Origin: Chryseobacterium gleum
GTDB taxonomy: Bacteria; Bacteroidota; Bacteroidia; Flavobacteriales_D; Sanyastnellaceae
Direction: 5' to 3'
Length of the DNA stretch: 26,782 nucleotides
Assembly (NCBI GenBank): GCA_943330925.2
Contig: CALQJP020000005.1
Span: 1 to 26,782, forward strand
In this document: positions 1 through 7,225 of the stretch, one piece after another
How positions within the stretch are numbered: the stretch's first letter is position 1
How the letters are laid out: the number at the start of each line of letters is the position of its first letter
Program-made: the position numbers and the translations under genes
Notes under the pieces: model-generated
What the model saw: the letters and a program-made list of their open reading frames with translations, nothing else
Told to the model about the DNA's origin: nothing
Database searches by the model: none

Positions 1-283
1 ATAATTCGAATTACAGGGTCGCGAATTTTAGAATGAAGGCACTAAAGGAGTTTCTAATAATCCTGCACCGGTTGGAGCATGCCGCGGGTTTGAATTCCAG
101 GAATGAACAAGGACACGAATACACGAATGAATTAAACCATAACCACTCTAGTAATCCTGCATCGGCTGGAATATGCCGAGGATTAGAACTACAGGAATGA
201 ACAAGGCCACGAATACGCGAATGAATTAAATCCAGCGCATTTTAGTAATCCTGCACCGGTTGGAGCATGCCGCGGGTTTGAAT
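1..283. repeat. 94-bp tandem repeat at the 3' end of a Wzi-like gene
   Basis: Three units begin at 58, 152 and 246, giving an exact 94-bp period. The first 38 bp of the unit at 58 (58-95) are identical to 246-283. The unit at 152 differs at about 8 of those 38 positions. Units one and two also share the second half, with the words ACAAGG, CACGAATAC and GAATGAATTAAA. Bases 1-57 look like a decayed earlier unit. The third copy is coding: read on the minus strand it forms the last 13 codons of the gene at 242-1729. The other copies still spell a similar peptide ending in QDY plus a stop. Each unit carries short inverted repeats, TCCTG with CAGGA, and TCGGC with GCCGA in unit two. Confidence 0.85.
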
Positions 284-1729
284 ACCGAGCATTAGCCAAT
301 TTTCGGTTGTCAATTGTGGGCCCACTTTCTCTGCCCGCAGATTATGGCGCAGGTATACTTCCCAACGAGAGGTTTCGGATAGTGCTCTGCTCAGCGTGAA
401 GCCATGAAAAATCGTTCTGCGCAATTCGCCCTGCAACATTTCATGGCCAAAGCTTCCGCCATACGGGTTGGCATAGGATCGTGTAATATTTCCACCGAAA
501 TTATCGGCAACACCATCCCCATCAGCATCATAATCTCGCCCGAAGGCTGCCGCATTCAACTGCTCGGATACCGTCCACAACTTCTTCACGTAACGAACTC
601 TCAAGCAAGACTCCAGGAAATTGGACCCCAGCGGGTGCGCCATCGACTGGTTGATGTGTGTCCAGGCCTGAATGGAGCTACCATGCGAATAAATGAATGG
701 ACGGGCTATGTTCACTTCCGCCAAAACCTCTAGCCCCTTGCCAGGTGTATTCCATCGCAAGCCTAGCTGACCCGCGATTTTATTTCCCCACCAGTTATTG
801 CTGCGCTTGTATAGTTTCAGATTGAACTCATCGAGCACGAATTGACCATAGAGCTGCAATGAACGACTCACACTCCATCGCAGCGAAGCGGCCAGCATAA
901 CATTGTCGGGCGAGCCCAAGCTGTATTCAACCGGACGGTAGAAAATGAGCGGATTCAGATAATACAGATCGAGCCCGCGGCGGCTGAGCGTATCTCTGTT
1001 TTGCCATACCACCCATTCGTACAGTGTTGCATTCAGTTTCGGTGTAATCTGATAACTCAACGCGTGCATGGCGCTGTATTTCACGCGAGCATTGGACAGC
1101 GTTTGACCTGAAGAAATATCACGCAGATGCATCCACAAATTCATATACCTGAACTTGCCCAGCGTTGTCGTAAGCTTGAAATAAGGAGCAGGCGACGCAT
1201 GATCGCTCAATATCATGGATCGATAACCATCGCCCCAAAATTGCTTGGCCTTGCCCAACTCCAGGGAAACATGTTTGCCTGCTTTGAATTGCGCATGACC
1301 GAAAGTGTAATGTGTATGGTATAGATGGCTCACAGTATCGCCCACGGCATACCCCAGCCCCGACAAATACCCCTCGTTCTCAGCACGACGCTCGAGATAG
1401 TTGGGCAAAAACCCGCCGGCCAATGCATACCCGGCCTGTAGCGACCATCTTTTACCGGGGTTCCATTGCAATTGACTGCCAAACCAAGAAACTGAAATTG
1501 GACGAGCACCATAACCAGCCGATAAATTGGCAATGGTCTGAAACTGAAAACGCTCCTTTATTTCGAGCGAATCGTTCAACAGTGTGCTGGGCTGCAAAGG
1601 GAAAGGCGAAGCAATGGATGTGCCGCTGCGATAATTTCCGAATCCGCCGGCAGGCTCTTGGGCAAGCGCATTTGTGCTGCATATCAACGCAACCAGTAGA
1701 ATTGGCAGGTATGGAATTAAAATCCGCAT
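242..1729 (-). CDS. Wzi/RemB-like outer-membrane beta-barrel protein
   Basis: This 495-residue protein has a signal peptide (about residues 1-23, ending ALAQ) followed by alternating, aromatic-rich segments typical of an outer-membrane barrel. Residues 159-176 (GKAKQFWGDGYRSMILSD) resemble the capsule-assembly Wzi family and related Bacteroidetes gliding/surface proteins. The same block occurs in the second Wzi-like protein at 21049-22623, as GQGRQFYGHGYRSILWSD. Both also share a Gly-rich HPLG/QPLG segment and a C-terminus of the form GIQ/GLK...Q-D/S-Y/F. Wzi proteins bind capsular polysaccharide at the cell surface, so a polysaccharide-binding role is inferred. The gene is divergent from ctaB with 95 bp between them. 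A promoter-like TACTTTTA followed by GCGGC lies 8 nt before the ATG. Its 3' end forms part of the 94-bp repeat. The family assignment is moderately sure; the specific substrate is unknown. Confidence 0.75.
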   Translation of the reverse strand: MRILIPYLPILLVALICSTNALAQEPAGGFGNYRSGTSIASPFPLQPSTLLNDSLEIKERFQFQTIANLSAGYGARPISVSWFGSQLQWNPGKRWSLQAGYALAGGFLPNYLERRAENEGYLSGLGYAVGDTVSHLYHTHYTFGHAQFKAGKHVSLELGKAKQFWGDGYRSMILSDHASPAPYFKLTTTLGKFRYMNLWMHLRDISSGQTLSNARVKYSAMHALSYQITPKLNATLYEWVVWQNRDTLSRRGLDLYYLNPLIFYRPVEYSLGSPDNVMLAASLRWSVSRSLQLYGQFVLDEFNLKLYKRSNNWWGNKIAGQLGLRWNTPGKGLEVLAEVNIARPFIYSHGSSIQAWTHINQSMAHPLGSNFLESCLRVRYVKKLWTVSEQLNAAAFGRDYDADGDGVADNFGGNITRSYANPYGGSFGHEMLQGELRRTIFHGFTLSRALSETSRWEVYLRHNLRAEKVGPQLTTENWLMLGIQTRGMLQPVQDY

Positions 1730-1737
1730 CGAGCCGC

Positions 1738-1745
1738 TAAAAGTA
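1738..1745 (-). promoter_or_regulatory. -7 promoter box of the Wzi-like gene
   Basis: Read on the minus strand, TACTTTTA matches 7 of 8 positions of the Bacteroidetes -7 consensus TAnnTTTG. It is followed by GCGGC, and the ATG starts 8 nt after the box. No good TTG -33 box was seen at the usual distance. Confidence 0.4.
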
Positions 1746-1777
1746 ACAACACTTCAGAACTTACGCGAACGAATGAT

Positions 1778-1806
1778 TTTGTGGTGGAACCGACACACTA
1801 TCTTCG
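1778..1806 (+). promoter_or_regulatory. Promoter of ctaB and the oxidase genes
   Basis: TTTG at 1778-1781 is separated by 17 nt from TATCTTCG at 1799-1806. This fits the Bacteroidetes TTTG / TAnnTTTG promoter with one mismatch in the -7 box. It lies 18 nt upstream of the proposed GTG start and is the best two-part promoter in the window. Confidence 0.5.
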
Positions 1807-1824
1807 CGCCGCAAAACACCCGCT

Positions 1825-2733
1825 GTGCAAGACCAACCCTCGGCAACACTCACATCCGGCAAATCATCGTTCGTTCGTGATTTAGCCATGCTGTTCAAGC
1901 TTCGCCTCACGTTGCTGGTCATTATTTCCGCTGTATTGAGTTATTACATGGGTACCGATCAAACCAACGTTACCACGCTCTCGGCGCTTTGCATCGGTGG
2001 TTTGCTGCTCACCGGAGGAAGCAACGGCCTCAACCAGGCGCTCGAACGCGAGTGGGACAAACTCATGCTTCGTACTCAAAACAGACCTATACCCACCGGA
2101 CGCATGTCGCTTCGCACGGCTGTAGTTCTTTCCATGACCGCCGGCATCCTGGGCATTCTCATACTCTGGTATTACTGCGGCACTGCTTGCGGTATTCTTG
2201 GCGCTTCGGCTTTCATTCTATATGTTGCTTTCTATACACCCATGAAACGTGTGAGCAGTCTTGCTGTTTTCATTGGTGCATTTCCAGGTGCCATACCACC
2301 TATGTTGGGTTATGTTGCCGCAACCCAAGACTTCGGCCTCGAAGCCGGTTTACTCTTCGCCATGCAATTCATGTGGCAGTTTCCGCACTTCTGGGCAATC
2401 GCCTGGGTAGCGCACGACGACTATGTGCGTGGTGGATACAAACTCCTACCTTTTAACGAAGGCCGCAGCAAGGCAACTGCTTATCAGATTTTATTGTACT
2501 CCCTGTTTCTTATTCCCGTTAGTTTACTGCCCTGGGCGCTGCCATTCCAAGCACCCATGACCGGCAATATTGCTGCTGTTATTACAGCACTTGCCGGGGC
2601 AGTCATGTCGTATTACTCTTTCTTGCTTGTAAAATCATGCGATACAAGCGATGCCCGCAAGGTGATGTTCGCCTCGTTTTTTTACCTGCCCGTTGTGCAA
2701 CTCGCATACGTGCTCGACAAATTACCCGGTTAA
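1825..2733 (+). CDS. ctaB: Protoheme IX farnesyltransferase (heme O synthase)
   Basis: The enzyme transfers a farnesyl group from farnesyl diphosphate to heme b, giving heme O, the precursor of heme A for cytochrome oxidase. It is a polytopic UbiA-family membrane protein. The first Asp-rich prenyl-diphosphate site is visible at residues 70-89 (N70, E74, D78, then MLRTQNRP). The second lies around 197-209 (HDDYVRGGYKLLP). The 302-residue length is normal for the family. The GTG at 1825 is chosen because it leaves a usual N-terminal tail before the LFKLRLTLLV helix. An ATG at 1888 would start inside that segment and is less likely. The gene heads the oxidase cluster, with subunit III 56 bp downstream. 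Oxidase subunits I and II, often just upstream in this phylum, are absent here, replaced by a divergent surface-protein gene. Confidence 0.95.
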   Translation: MQDQPSATLTSGKSSFVRDLAMLFKLRLTLLVIISAVLSYYMGTDQTNVTTLSALCIGGLLLTGGSNGLNQALEREWDKLMLRTQNRPIPTGRMSLRTAVVLSMTAGILGILILWYYCGTACGILGASAFILYVAFYTPMKRVSSLAVFIGAFPGAIPPMLGYVAATQDFGLEAGLLFAMQFMWQFPHFWAIAWVAHDDYVRGGYKLLPFNEGRSKATAYQILLYSLFLIPVSLLPWALPFQAPMTGNIAAVITALAGAVMSYYSFLLVKSCDTSDARKVMFASFFYLPVVQLAYVLDKLPG

Positions 2734-2789
2734 CATGCAATCGCAACTTTGAAGACACTGTGTTGTTATAATCCGAAATACCCGCTCCC

Positions 2790-3575
2790 ATGAGTCAAAA
2801 CGCTTCAACTTCGACCTCTTCCAAAATGGATGTATTTGAAGGCCTCGACCCCGCCATCAAAGTGCGGACACGTAAAATGATGATGTGGTTTATCGTTTTC
2901 GCCATCGTGATGCTGTTTGCGGGCATTACGAGCGCACTCATCGTGCTTTATGGAAAGCTGATTTGGTTGCACATGTCGCCACCGGTTTATTTCTGGTTGA
3001 GTAATGCGTTTATGGTAGCCTCATCCGTAACCCTCATTTTAGCCTTGCGTGCATTGAAAAAAGGCAATCAATCGCTGGGCATGACACTGCACACCATCAC
3101 GCTCGCTTTAGGCATTGCTTTTACAATTTCTCAGCACGCCGGTTGGAAACACATGGCTTCACGTGGCCTTGGCTTCACCATAACACAAAACGAACAGGGG
3201 CTTTCAGCTTACCGCTGGAATACCTTGGGAAAACTCACCGGAGAGTATGGCTCAGACTATTGGTTTGAGATGAACAACGAACGCTTGGTGAAAGAAGGCA
3301 GCGAGTACTACAAACCCAGCGACCCATCGCGCCCGGTAACGAATACCGTAATGACCACCTTCAATGCATTCGGCGCCATGCTCAGCGTAGTTATCTACGT
3401 GCATATCATTCACCTTGCATTCGGCCTCATTTACCTCATTGTAAACACCGTTCGAATCGCAAGAGGCCGCATTAACCGCGACAATACCCTCAGTATTTAC
3501 ATAAGCGGCATGTACTGGCACTTCCTTGGCGGCCTGTGGCTCTATTTATTCTACTTCCTTTTCTTCCTGTTTTAA
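2790..3575 (+). CDS. Cytochrome c oxidase subunit III family protein (first copy)
   Basis: This 261-residue membrane protein belongs to the heme-copper oxidase subunit III family. About five transmembrane segments are visible: residues about 30-52, 62-86, 97-117, 188-215 and 235-260. A polar loop at about 125-185 separates the third and fourth. Subunit III stabilises the catalytic subunits of aa3-type oxidases in the cytoplasmic membrane. The C-terminus YWHFLGGLWLYLFYFLFFLF is typical of the family (H-x-x-D/G-x-x-W pattern). Bacteroidetes often carry two consecutive subunit III genes, as here. The two copies differ in length and sequence, so this is not a recent duplication. It follows ctaB by 56 bp, probably in one transcript. 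Confidence 0.88.
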   Translation: MSQNASTSTSSKMDVFEGLDPAIKVRTRKMMMWFIVFAIVMLFAGITSALIVLYGKLIWLHMSPPVYFWLSNAFMVASSVTLILALRALKKGNQSLGMTLHTITLALGIAFTISQHAGWKHMASRGLGFTITQNEQGLSAYRWNTLGKLTGEYGSDYWFEMNNERLVKEGSEYYKPSDPSRPVTNTVMTTFNAFGAMLSVVIYVHIIHLAFGLIYLIVNTVRIARGRINRDNTLSIYISGMYWHFLGGLWLYLFYFLFFLF

Positions 3576-3707
3576 TCTTATTTAGAAACAATTTAATCTA
3601 GCCTTTTTCTTCAGCTGTGACAAGGGTTTCAGTGCAGCATTCCGGCTTTCCCAACATTGCTTGTCAATTTTTTTAACTGGAGCGCCCAACCAAGGCGATT
3701 TGATTAG

Positions 3708-3715
3708 TAAACTTG
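3708..3715 (+). promoter_or_regulatory. -7 promoter box of the second subunit III gene
   Basis: TAAACTTG (7 of 8 to TAnnTTTG) is followed by CGGC and lies 19 nt before the ATG at 3735. It sits in the 159-bp gap after the first subunit III gene, which is long for this cluster and suggests an internal promoter. No terminator hairpin was seen in the gap. A 14-nt block, ACTTGCGGCAAATT, recurs before the gene starting at 17234 on the other strand. Confidence 0.45.
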
Positions 3716-3734
3716 CGGCAAATTTTCAGATTGT

Positions 3735-4793
3735 ATGGCAGGACAGGCTCAATCAGTCAGCAAAGACCAATTGTGGAGTGGCGGACAATCGCCCTTCGGT
3801 ATCAGCTATGGTAAAATGATGATGTGGTATTTCCTTGTATCGGACGCATTGACGTTCGGAGGATTGCTTACTGCATACGGCGTAATTCGCCATGGATCGG
3901 CCGATTTGTGGCCGGTTGGCGAACAAGTGTTTGAATCGCTGCCAGGTCTGCACGGGAGCTACCCGCTTATTTACGTAGCGCTCATGACCTTCATCCTCAT
4001 TATTTCTTCTGTTACGATGGTGCTTGCTGTAGAAGCAGGACACCGTATGGATAAGAAGGGTGTTATCAAGTGGATGGGTTACACGGTTATCGGTGGCTTA
4101 TTCTTCTTAGGCTCCCAAGTTTGGGAATGGTCTCACTTTATCCATGGATCAGGCGGCGGCTTTCAGGTAAGCGCGCCAATGACCGTGGCAGCAACCGACG
4201 ACCACAACCAGCCGATAGCCATGGAATTGACCGGCGGCACTTGGGTTCATATGACCTCGGATGTTGGCCACGCCTATGAGCACGCGCTCGAGCACGGCGA
4301 TCACATCGAAATTGCCAATGGTAAACTCATCGTTACGCCGGCCGCTCACGACAATCATGATGCGCATGGTCACGATGCTCATGCAGAAGCTCATGCAGCC
4401 GCACCTCAAGAATATCCGCTCGAAATTGTTCTGAACAAATACACCCTCGAGCACAAAGACGGTAAAGACCTTCGCAAGTTGATGGTTACCGGAGAAGAGG
4501 CTGAAAAAATCATGAAAAACATGGCCTCCAATACGCTGGTATTCGGTGCCAACCTTTCGAAAAACGAGTACGCAGTTCAACAACAATATGCGAACTTCTT
4601 CTTCTTTATCACCGGTTTCCACGGTTTCCACGTATTGCAAGGTGTGGTCATTAACCTGATCGTCTTCCTCATGGCATTGCGTGGCGTTTTCGAACGTCGT
4701 GGCCACTACGAGATGGTAGAAAAAGTTGGACTGTTCTGGCACTTTGTAGATTTGGTGTGGGTATTCGTGTTCACCTTCTACTACCTCGTTTAA
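3735..4793 (+). CDS. ctaE: Cytochrome c oxidase subunit III with His-rich insert (second copy)
   Basis: This 352-residue protein has clear subunit III hallmarks. The helices are at about 27-50, 76-100, 112-134, 285-315 and 327-351. The C-terminal segments FFFFITGFHGFHVLQG and LFWHFVDLVWVFVFTFYYLV are characteristic. Between the third and fourth helices lies a soluble insert at about 138-282. Within residues 172-220 there are 11 histidines, six of them in 205-220 (H205, H208, H211, H213, H216, H220). Subunit III homologues in this phylum commonly carry an insert here; the histidine density is the unusual part. The insert could bind copper or zinc, which is inference. The protein works in the cytoplasmic membrane with subunits I and II, encoded outside the window. 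Subunit IV follows after 41 bp. Confidence 0.92.
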   Translation: MAGQAQSVSKDQLWSGGQSPFGISYGKMMMWYFLVSDALTFGGLLTAYGVIRHGSADLWPVGEQVFESLPGLHGSYPLIYVALMTFILIISSVTMVLAVEAGHRMDKKGVIKWMGYTVIGGLFFLGSQVWEWSHFIHGSGGGFQVSAPMTVAATDDHNQPIAMELTGGTWVHMTSDVGHAYEHALEHGDHIEIANGKLIVTPAAHDNHDAHGHDAHAEAHAAAPQEYPLEIVLNKYTLEHKDGKDLRKLMVTGEEAEKIMKNMASNTLVFGANLSKNEYAVQQQYANFFFFITGFHGFHVLQGVVINLIVFLMALRGVFERRGHYEMVEKVGLFWHFVDLVWVFVFTFYYLV

Positions 4794-4834
4794 TACTTAG
4801 ATTCAATTCACCGTTTAGATAAATTGACACAACC

Positions 4835-5212
4835 ATGGAAAGAGACGATTTGATTGTAAACGATAGCTACTCTATCAACGCACGTCACAGCGAAGAAGAA
4901 GGCGTGAAGATTCGCAAGAAACTGTATATGGTAACCGCAATCCTTACCTTACTTACTGTATTCGAAATCTTCATGGGTGTATACTTCAAACGCAATGGCA
5001 CTTTTACCTGGGAAACCATTAAGCTGCTCTTCATCGTTCTCACCCTTGTTAAAGCGGCCTACATTGTACTCATCTTCATGCACCTTGGCGATGAGCGCAA
5101 AAACCTCAAATACGTAGTGCTTCTGCCCTACGCACTTTTCATCCTTTACTTGATTTTTATTGGACTCTACGAAGGGCTTTCGGTTCAAGAGATGAACAAT
5201 ACCTTCCGTTGA
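4835..5212 (+). CDS. Cytochrome c oxidase subunit IV
   Basis: This is a 125-residue membrane protein of the prokaryotic cytochrome oxidase subunit IV family. It has three transmembrane helices at about 30-49, 62-82 and 92-113. The second helix ends in the recognisable IFMHLGDERKN segment. Length and topology match the family. It is thought to help assemble or stabilise the oxidase in the cytoplasmic membrane and has no catalytic residues. It sits 41 bp after subunit III. Its TGA stop is directly next to, or overlaps, the start of the SCO-like gene, which suggests translational coupling. Confidence 0.9.
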   Translation: MERDDLIVNDSYSINARHSEEEGVKIRKKLYMVTAILTLLTVFEIFMGVYFKRNGTFTWETIKLLFIVLTLVKAAYIVLIFMHLGDERKNLKYVVLLPYALFILYLIFIGLYEGLSVQEMNNTFR

Positions 5213-5217
5213 AAAAT

Positions 5218-5919
5218 ATGTCGATTCGTTCGAAATGGAAAAAGTATATTGGCCTTGCCAGTATGCTTTTTTTGTTTCCGCTCCTTTGGTTAGTCTTTTT
5301 TGGAGTGCTCAGCAAACACAAATTCAAGACACTGCCGTATGTGGGTCCGGAAAACACATTGGCTGAAGATCCGCATTACCGAATTCCTGACTTTGCCTTT
5401 TCCGACGAAAACGGATCCATTGTAACGCGCGACTCCATGCTGGGTAAGGTTTGGGTGGCAGCCTGCTACTCAACCGCCGATGAGCACATTGCACAGATTA
5501 CTGAACGCCTGCTCAACATCAATTTCAAATACCGCAATGAACCCGACATTGCCATCGTGGTTTTTTCAACCCATTGCGATAAAGACAGCGCGCAAGCAGC
5601 AAAAGCCTACATCGAACAGAACACGAAATACAACGCCTTTGGCAATAAATGGAAGCTCCTCACAGGTAATCAGGAAGCCATGCAAGCCTACATTCGCAAC
5701 GGTCTCCTCATTGAGAACCTTTCAAACGAAGCCATTTTCAAACTGATTGATGCCGATGGCCACATTCGCGGAGAATATGGCAACACCGAATATCACTTCC
5801 TGGGTGGCGCAGGAGACTCCATTCCGGGCATGGTGCAAGACATAGCGTTGCTGAAGAAAGAGATTGATATACGTCGATATAATGAACGAAAAGCAAAAGA
5901 AGCTGCATCGCAACCTTAG
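5218..5919 (+). CDS. Membrane-anchored SCO-like protein lacking the copper site
   Basis: This protein of about 233 residues has one N-terminal membrane anchor (about 11-31) and a thioredoxin-like/SCO fold. The fold is recognisable from its alignment with the true SCO1 encoded next door. Where SCO1 has CPTIC, this protein has ADEHI (residues 87-91). The distal His of SCO1, in the FHTDKVTLLD segment, aligns with NEAIFKLID. All three expected copper ligands are therefore missing. A His-Cys pair occurs at 119-120. The ATG at 5218 is chosen; a TTG at 5209 overlapping the previous stop is possible. The gene ends inside the start region of SCO1 with a 38-bp overlap. It probably acts in oxidase assembly as a non-metal-binding partner, which is inference from context only. 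Confidence 0.75.
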   Translation: MSIRSKWKKYIGLASMLFLFPLLWLVFFGVLSKHKFKTLPYVGPENTLAEDPHYRIPDFAFSDENGSIVTRDSMLGKVWVAACYSTADEHIAQITERLLNINFKYRNEPDIAIVVFSTHCDKDSAQAAKAYIEQNTKYNAFGNKWKLLTGNQEAMQAYIRNGLLIENLSNEAIFKLIDADGHIRGEYGNTEYHFLGGAGDSIPGMVQDIALLKKEIDIRRYNERKAKEAASQP

Positions 5920-6586
5920 TATTGCGTGTGCTTCATTGCTCATGGCAAGCCTTGTAGCCTGCAATGAGAAACAATCCGAAAGCACACAACCCTCTCGGCC
6001 ACTGCCCTATTTCGGCGAGTTCGACATCGAATTGAATACGCAGCCCGATGGCACGCAGCAACCGGATACACTTTACTACCCGATTCCAAAATTCAGTTTC
6101 GTTAATCAGGACAGTGTTATCATCACGCAAGAAAACTACGCTGGGTCTATTTCGCTGGTCGACTTTTTTTTCACGGAATGCCCCACGATTTGCCCCATGA
6201 TGAGCGCGCAGATGGCCCGACTGCAAGATAAATTCATCAAGGAAAATCCTGAGTTACCCATACGCTTTCTCTCCTTTTCCGTAAAACCGGAATCGGATAC
6301 GCCAGCGAAACTGAAGGTCTATTCACAGAAAATTGGAGCCGACTTGGCCCGCTGGAATTTCCTAACCGGAAAAGCATCCGACATCTATGACCTTGCCCAA
6401 GAAGGCTTCCTGCTCACTGCATTCCCCTCCGACACAGCACAAGGCGGAATTTTCCACACCGACAAAGTGACCCTTCTCGATAAGAACTTGCGCATTCGAG
6501 GTTATTATGATGGCACGTCAACCTCCGGCATGGATCAGTTGTTTATAGATGCAATAACTCTCTCAAAAGAATCTGATCATGATTGA
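5882..6586 (+). CDS. sco1: SCO1/SenC copper chaperone lipoprotein
   Basis: SCO proteins deliver copper to the CuA centre of oxidase subunit II, or keep its cysteines reduced. This 234-residue protein has a lipoprotein signal peptide with lipobox SLVAC (Cys27). The CxxxC motif is in FTECPTICP (C100, C104) and the distal copper ligand is H192 in FHTDKVTLLD. It should be anchored to a membrane outside the cytoplasm. The ATG at 5882 is preferred to an upstream TTG because it gives a proper lipoprotein signal. It overlaps the SCO-like gene by 38 bp and the next gene by 8 bp, so it is clearly part of a coupled operon. Confidence 0.93.
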   Translation: MNEKQKKLHRNLSIACASLLMASLVACNEKQSESTQPSRPLPYFGEFDIELNTQPDGTQQPDTLYYPIPKFSFVNQDSVIITQENYAGSISLVDFFFTECPTICPMMSAQMARLQDKFIKENPELPIRFLSFSVKPESDTPAKLKVYSQKIGADLARWNFLTGKASDIYDLAQEGFLLTAFPSDTAQGGIFHTDKVTLLDKNLRIRGYYDGTSTSGMDQLFIDAITLSKESDHD

Positions 6587-7121
6587 AGCTTCCATCCCTA
6601 AAAATGACAAGGCCGCAAAACGCATCATTTGGCTTCTTTCCATTGTTGTTTTTCTGGTGGTTGTGTCGCTCAAATACATTCACATCGAAGCCGATCTAGG
6701 CTTTAATCCGCATGTGTTCGCAACCATCAACGCATTCCTGAACGGTTCAGTTGCGCTACTCCTTGTTGCGGCCCTGGTGGCAGTTAAACAAAAAAACTAT
6801 GCTCTTCATAAACGCACGATGCTCTCTGCAATGGTGCTATCATCGTTGTTTTTGGTAAGCTACATTGCCCATCACGTGCTCACCGGCGACACAGCATACC
6901 CAAAAGATGCCCCCATGCGCAGCTTCTACCTGCTGGTGCTCATCACGCACATCGTGCTAGCAGCTGTGATTCTGCCTTTCATTTTGTTTACCACATACCG
7001 AGGTCTTACTGCCGATTTTCAGGCACACAAAAAAATCGCCCGAATTACATGGCCCATTTGGTTTTACGTTGCCGTGAGCGGAGTAATCGTTTATTGGATG
7101 ATTAGCCCGCACTATGTGTGA
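6579..7121 (+). CDS. DUF420 (YozB/CtaM-like) membrane protein
   Basis: This 180-residue integral membrane protein has five predicted helices at about 16-33, 46-69, 80-101, 117-141 and 155-177. Conserved-looking histidines sit near helix ends (NPHVF, YIAHHV, LITHI). The pattern fits DUF420. Family members (YozB, CtaM) are found beside heme A or oxidase genes, and CtaM of Staphylococcus aureus is needed for aa3 oxidase maturation. A similar assembly role is inferred here. The start overlaps the sco1 stop by 8 bp. The TGA stop lies inside the first unit of a 7-bp tandem array. Confidence 0.88.
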   Translation: MIEASIPKNDKAAKRIIWLLSIVVFLVVVSLKYIHIEADLGFNPHVFATINAFLNGSVALLLVAALVAVKQKNYALHKRTMLSAMVLSSLFLVSYIAHHVLTGDTAYPKDAPMRSFYLLVLITHIVLAAVILPFILFTTYRGLTADFQAHKKIARITWPIWFYVAVSGVIVYWMISPHYV

Positions 7122-7192
7122 GGTGTGAGGTGCGAAGTGCGAGGTGCGATGTGCGAGGTGTGAGGTGTGAGGTGTGAGGTGTGAGGTGTGAG
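7116..7192 (+). repeat. Heptanucleotide tandem array, 11 units
   Basis: Eleven consecutive 7-bp units follow GTGYGAG with no insertion or deletion. Units 1, 2 and 7-11 are GTGTGAG; units 3-6 are GTGCGAA, GTGCGAG, GTGCGAT and GTGCGAG. The array begins inside the DUF420 gene, whose stop TGA (7119-7121) is bases 4-6 of the first unit. It ends 22 bp before the -7 box of the next gene. The reading strand is G-rich with no cytosine in the GTGTGAG units. Confidence 0.95.
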
Positions 7193-7213
7193 GGTGTTTA
7201 ATAGAATGCCGTA

Positions 7214-7221
7214 TATCTTTG
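7214..7221 (+). promoter_or_regulatory. -7 promoter box of the CxxC protein gene
   Basis: TATCTTTG is a perfect match to the Bacteroidetes -7 consensus TAnnTTTG. Only 4 nt separate it from the ATG at 7226, implying a leaderless or nearly leaderless mRNA. The -33 region would fall in or next to the heptamer array, where no TTTG is present. Confidence 0.5.
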
Positions 7222-7225
7222 AAAC

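Noticed and set aside
1..283. CRISPR array
   Set aside because: The repeats are adjacent 94-bp tandem copies, with divergence across the whole unit and similar sequence in both halves. There are no unique spacers and no cas genes.
3576..3734. Small RNA, riboswitch or terminator in the 159-bp gap between the subunit III genes
   Set aside because: No stable hairpin with a T-run and no known riboswitch core was found; only the promoter-like box near the start is supported.
4149..4742. A 197-codon open frame on the minus strand
   Set aside because: It is antisense to oxidase subunit III, whose conserved helices are clear on the plus strand.
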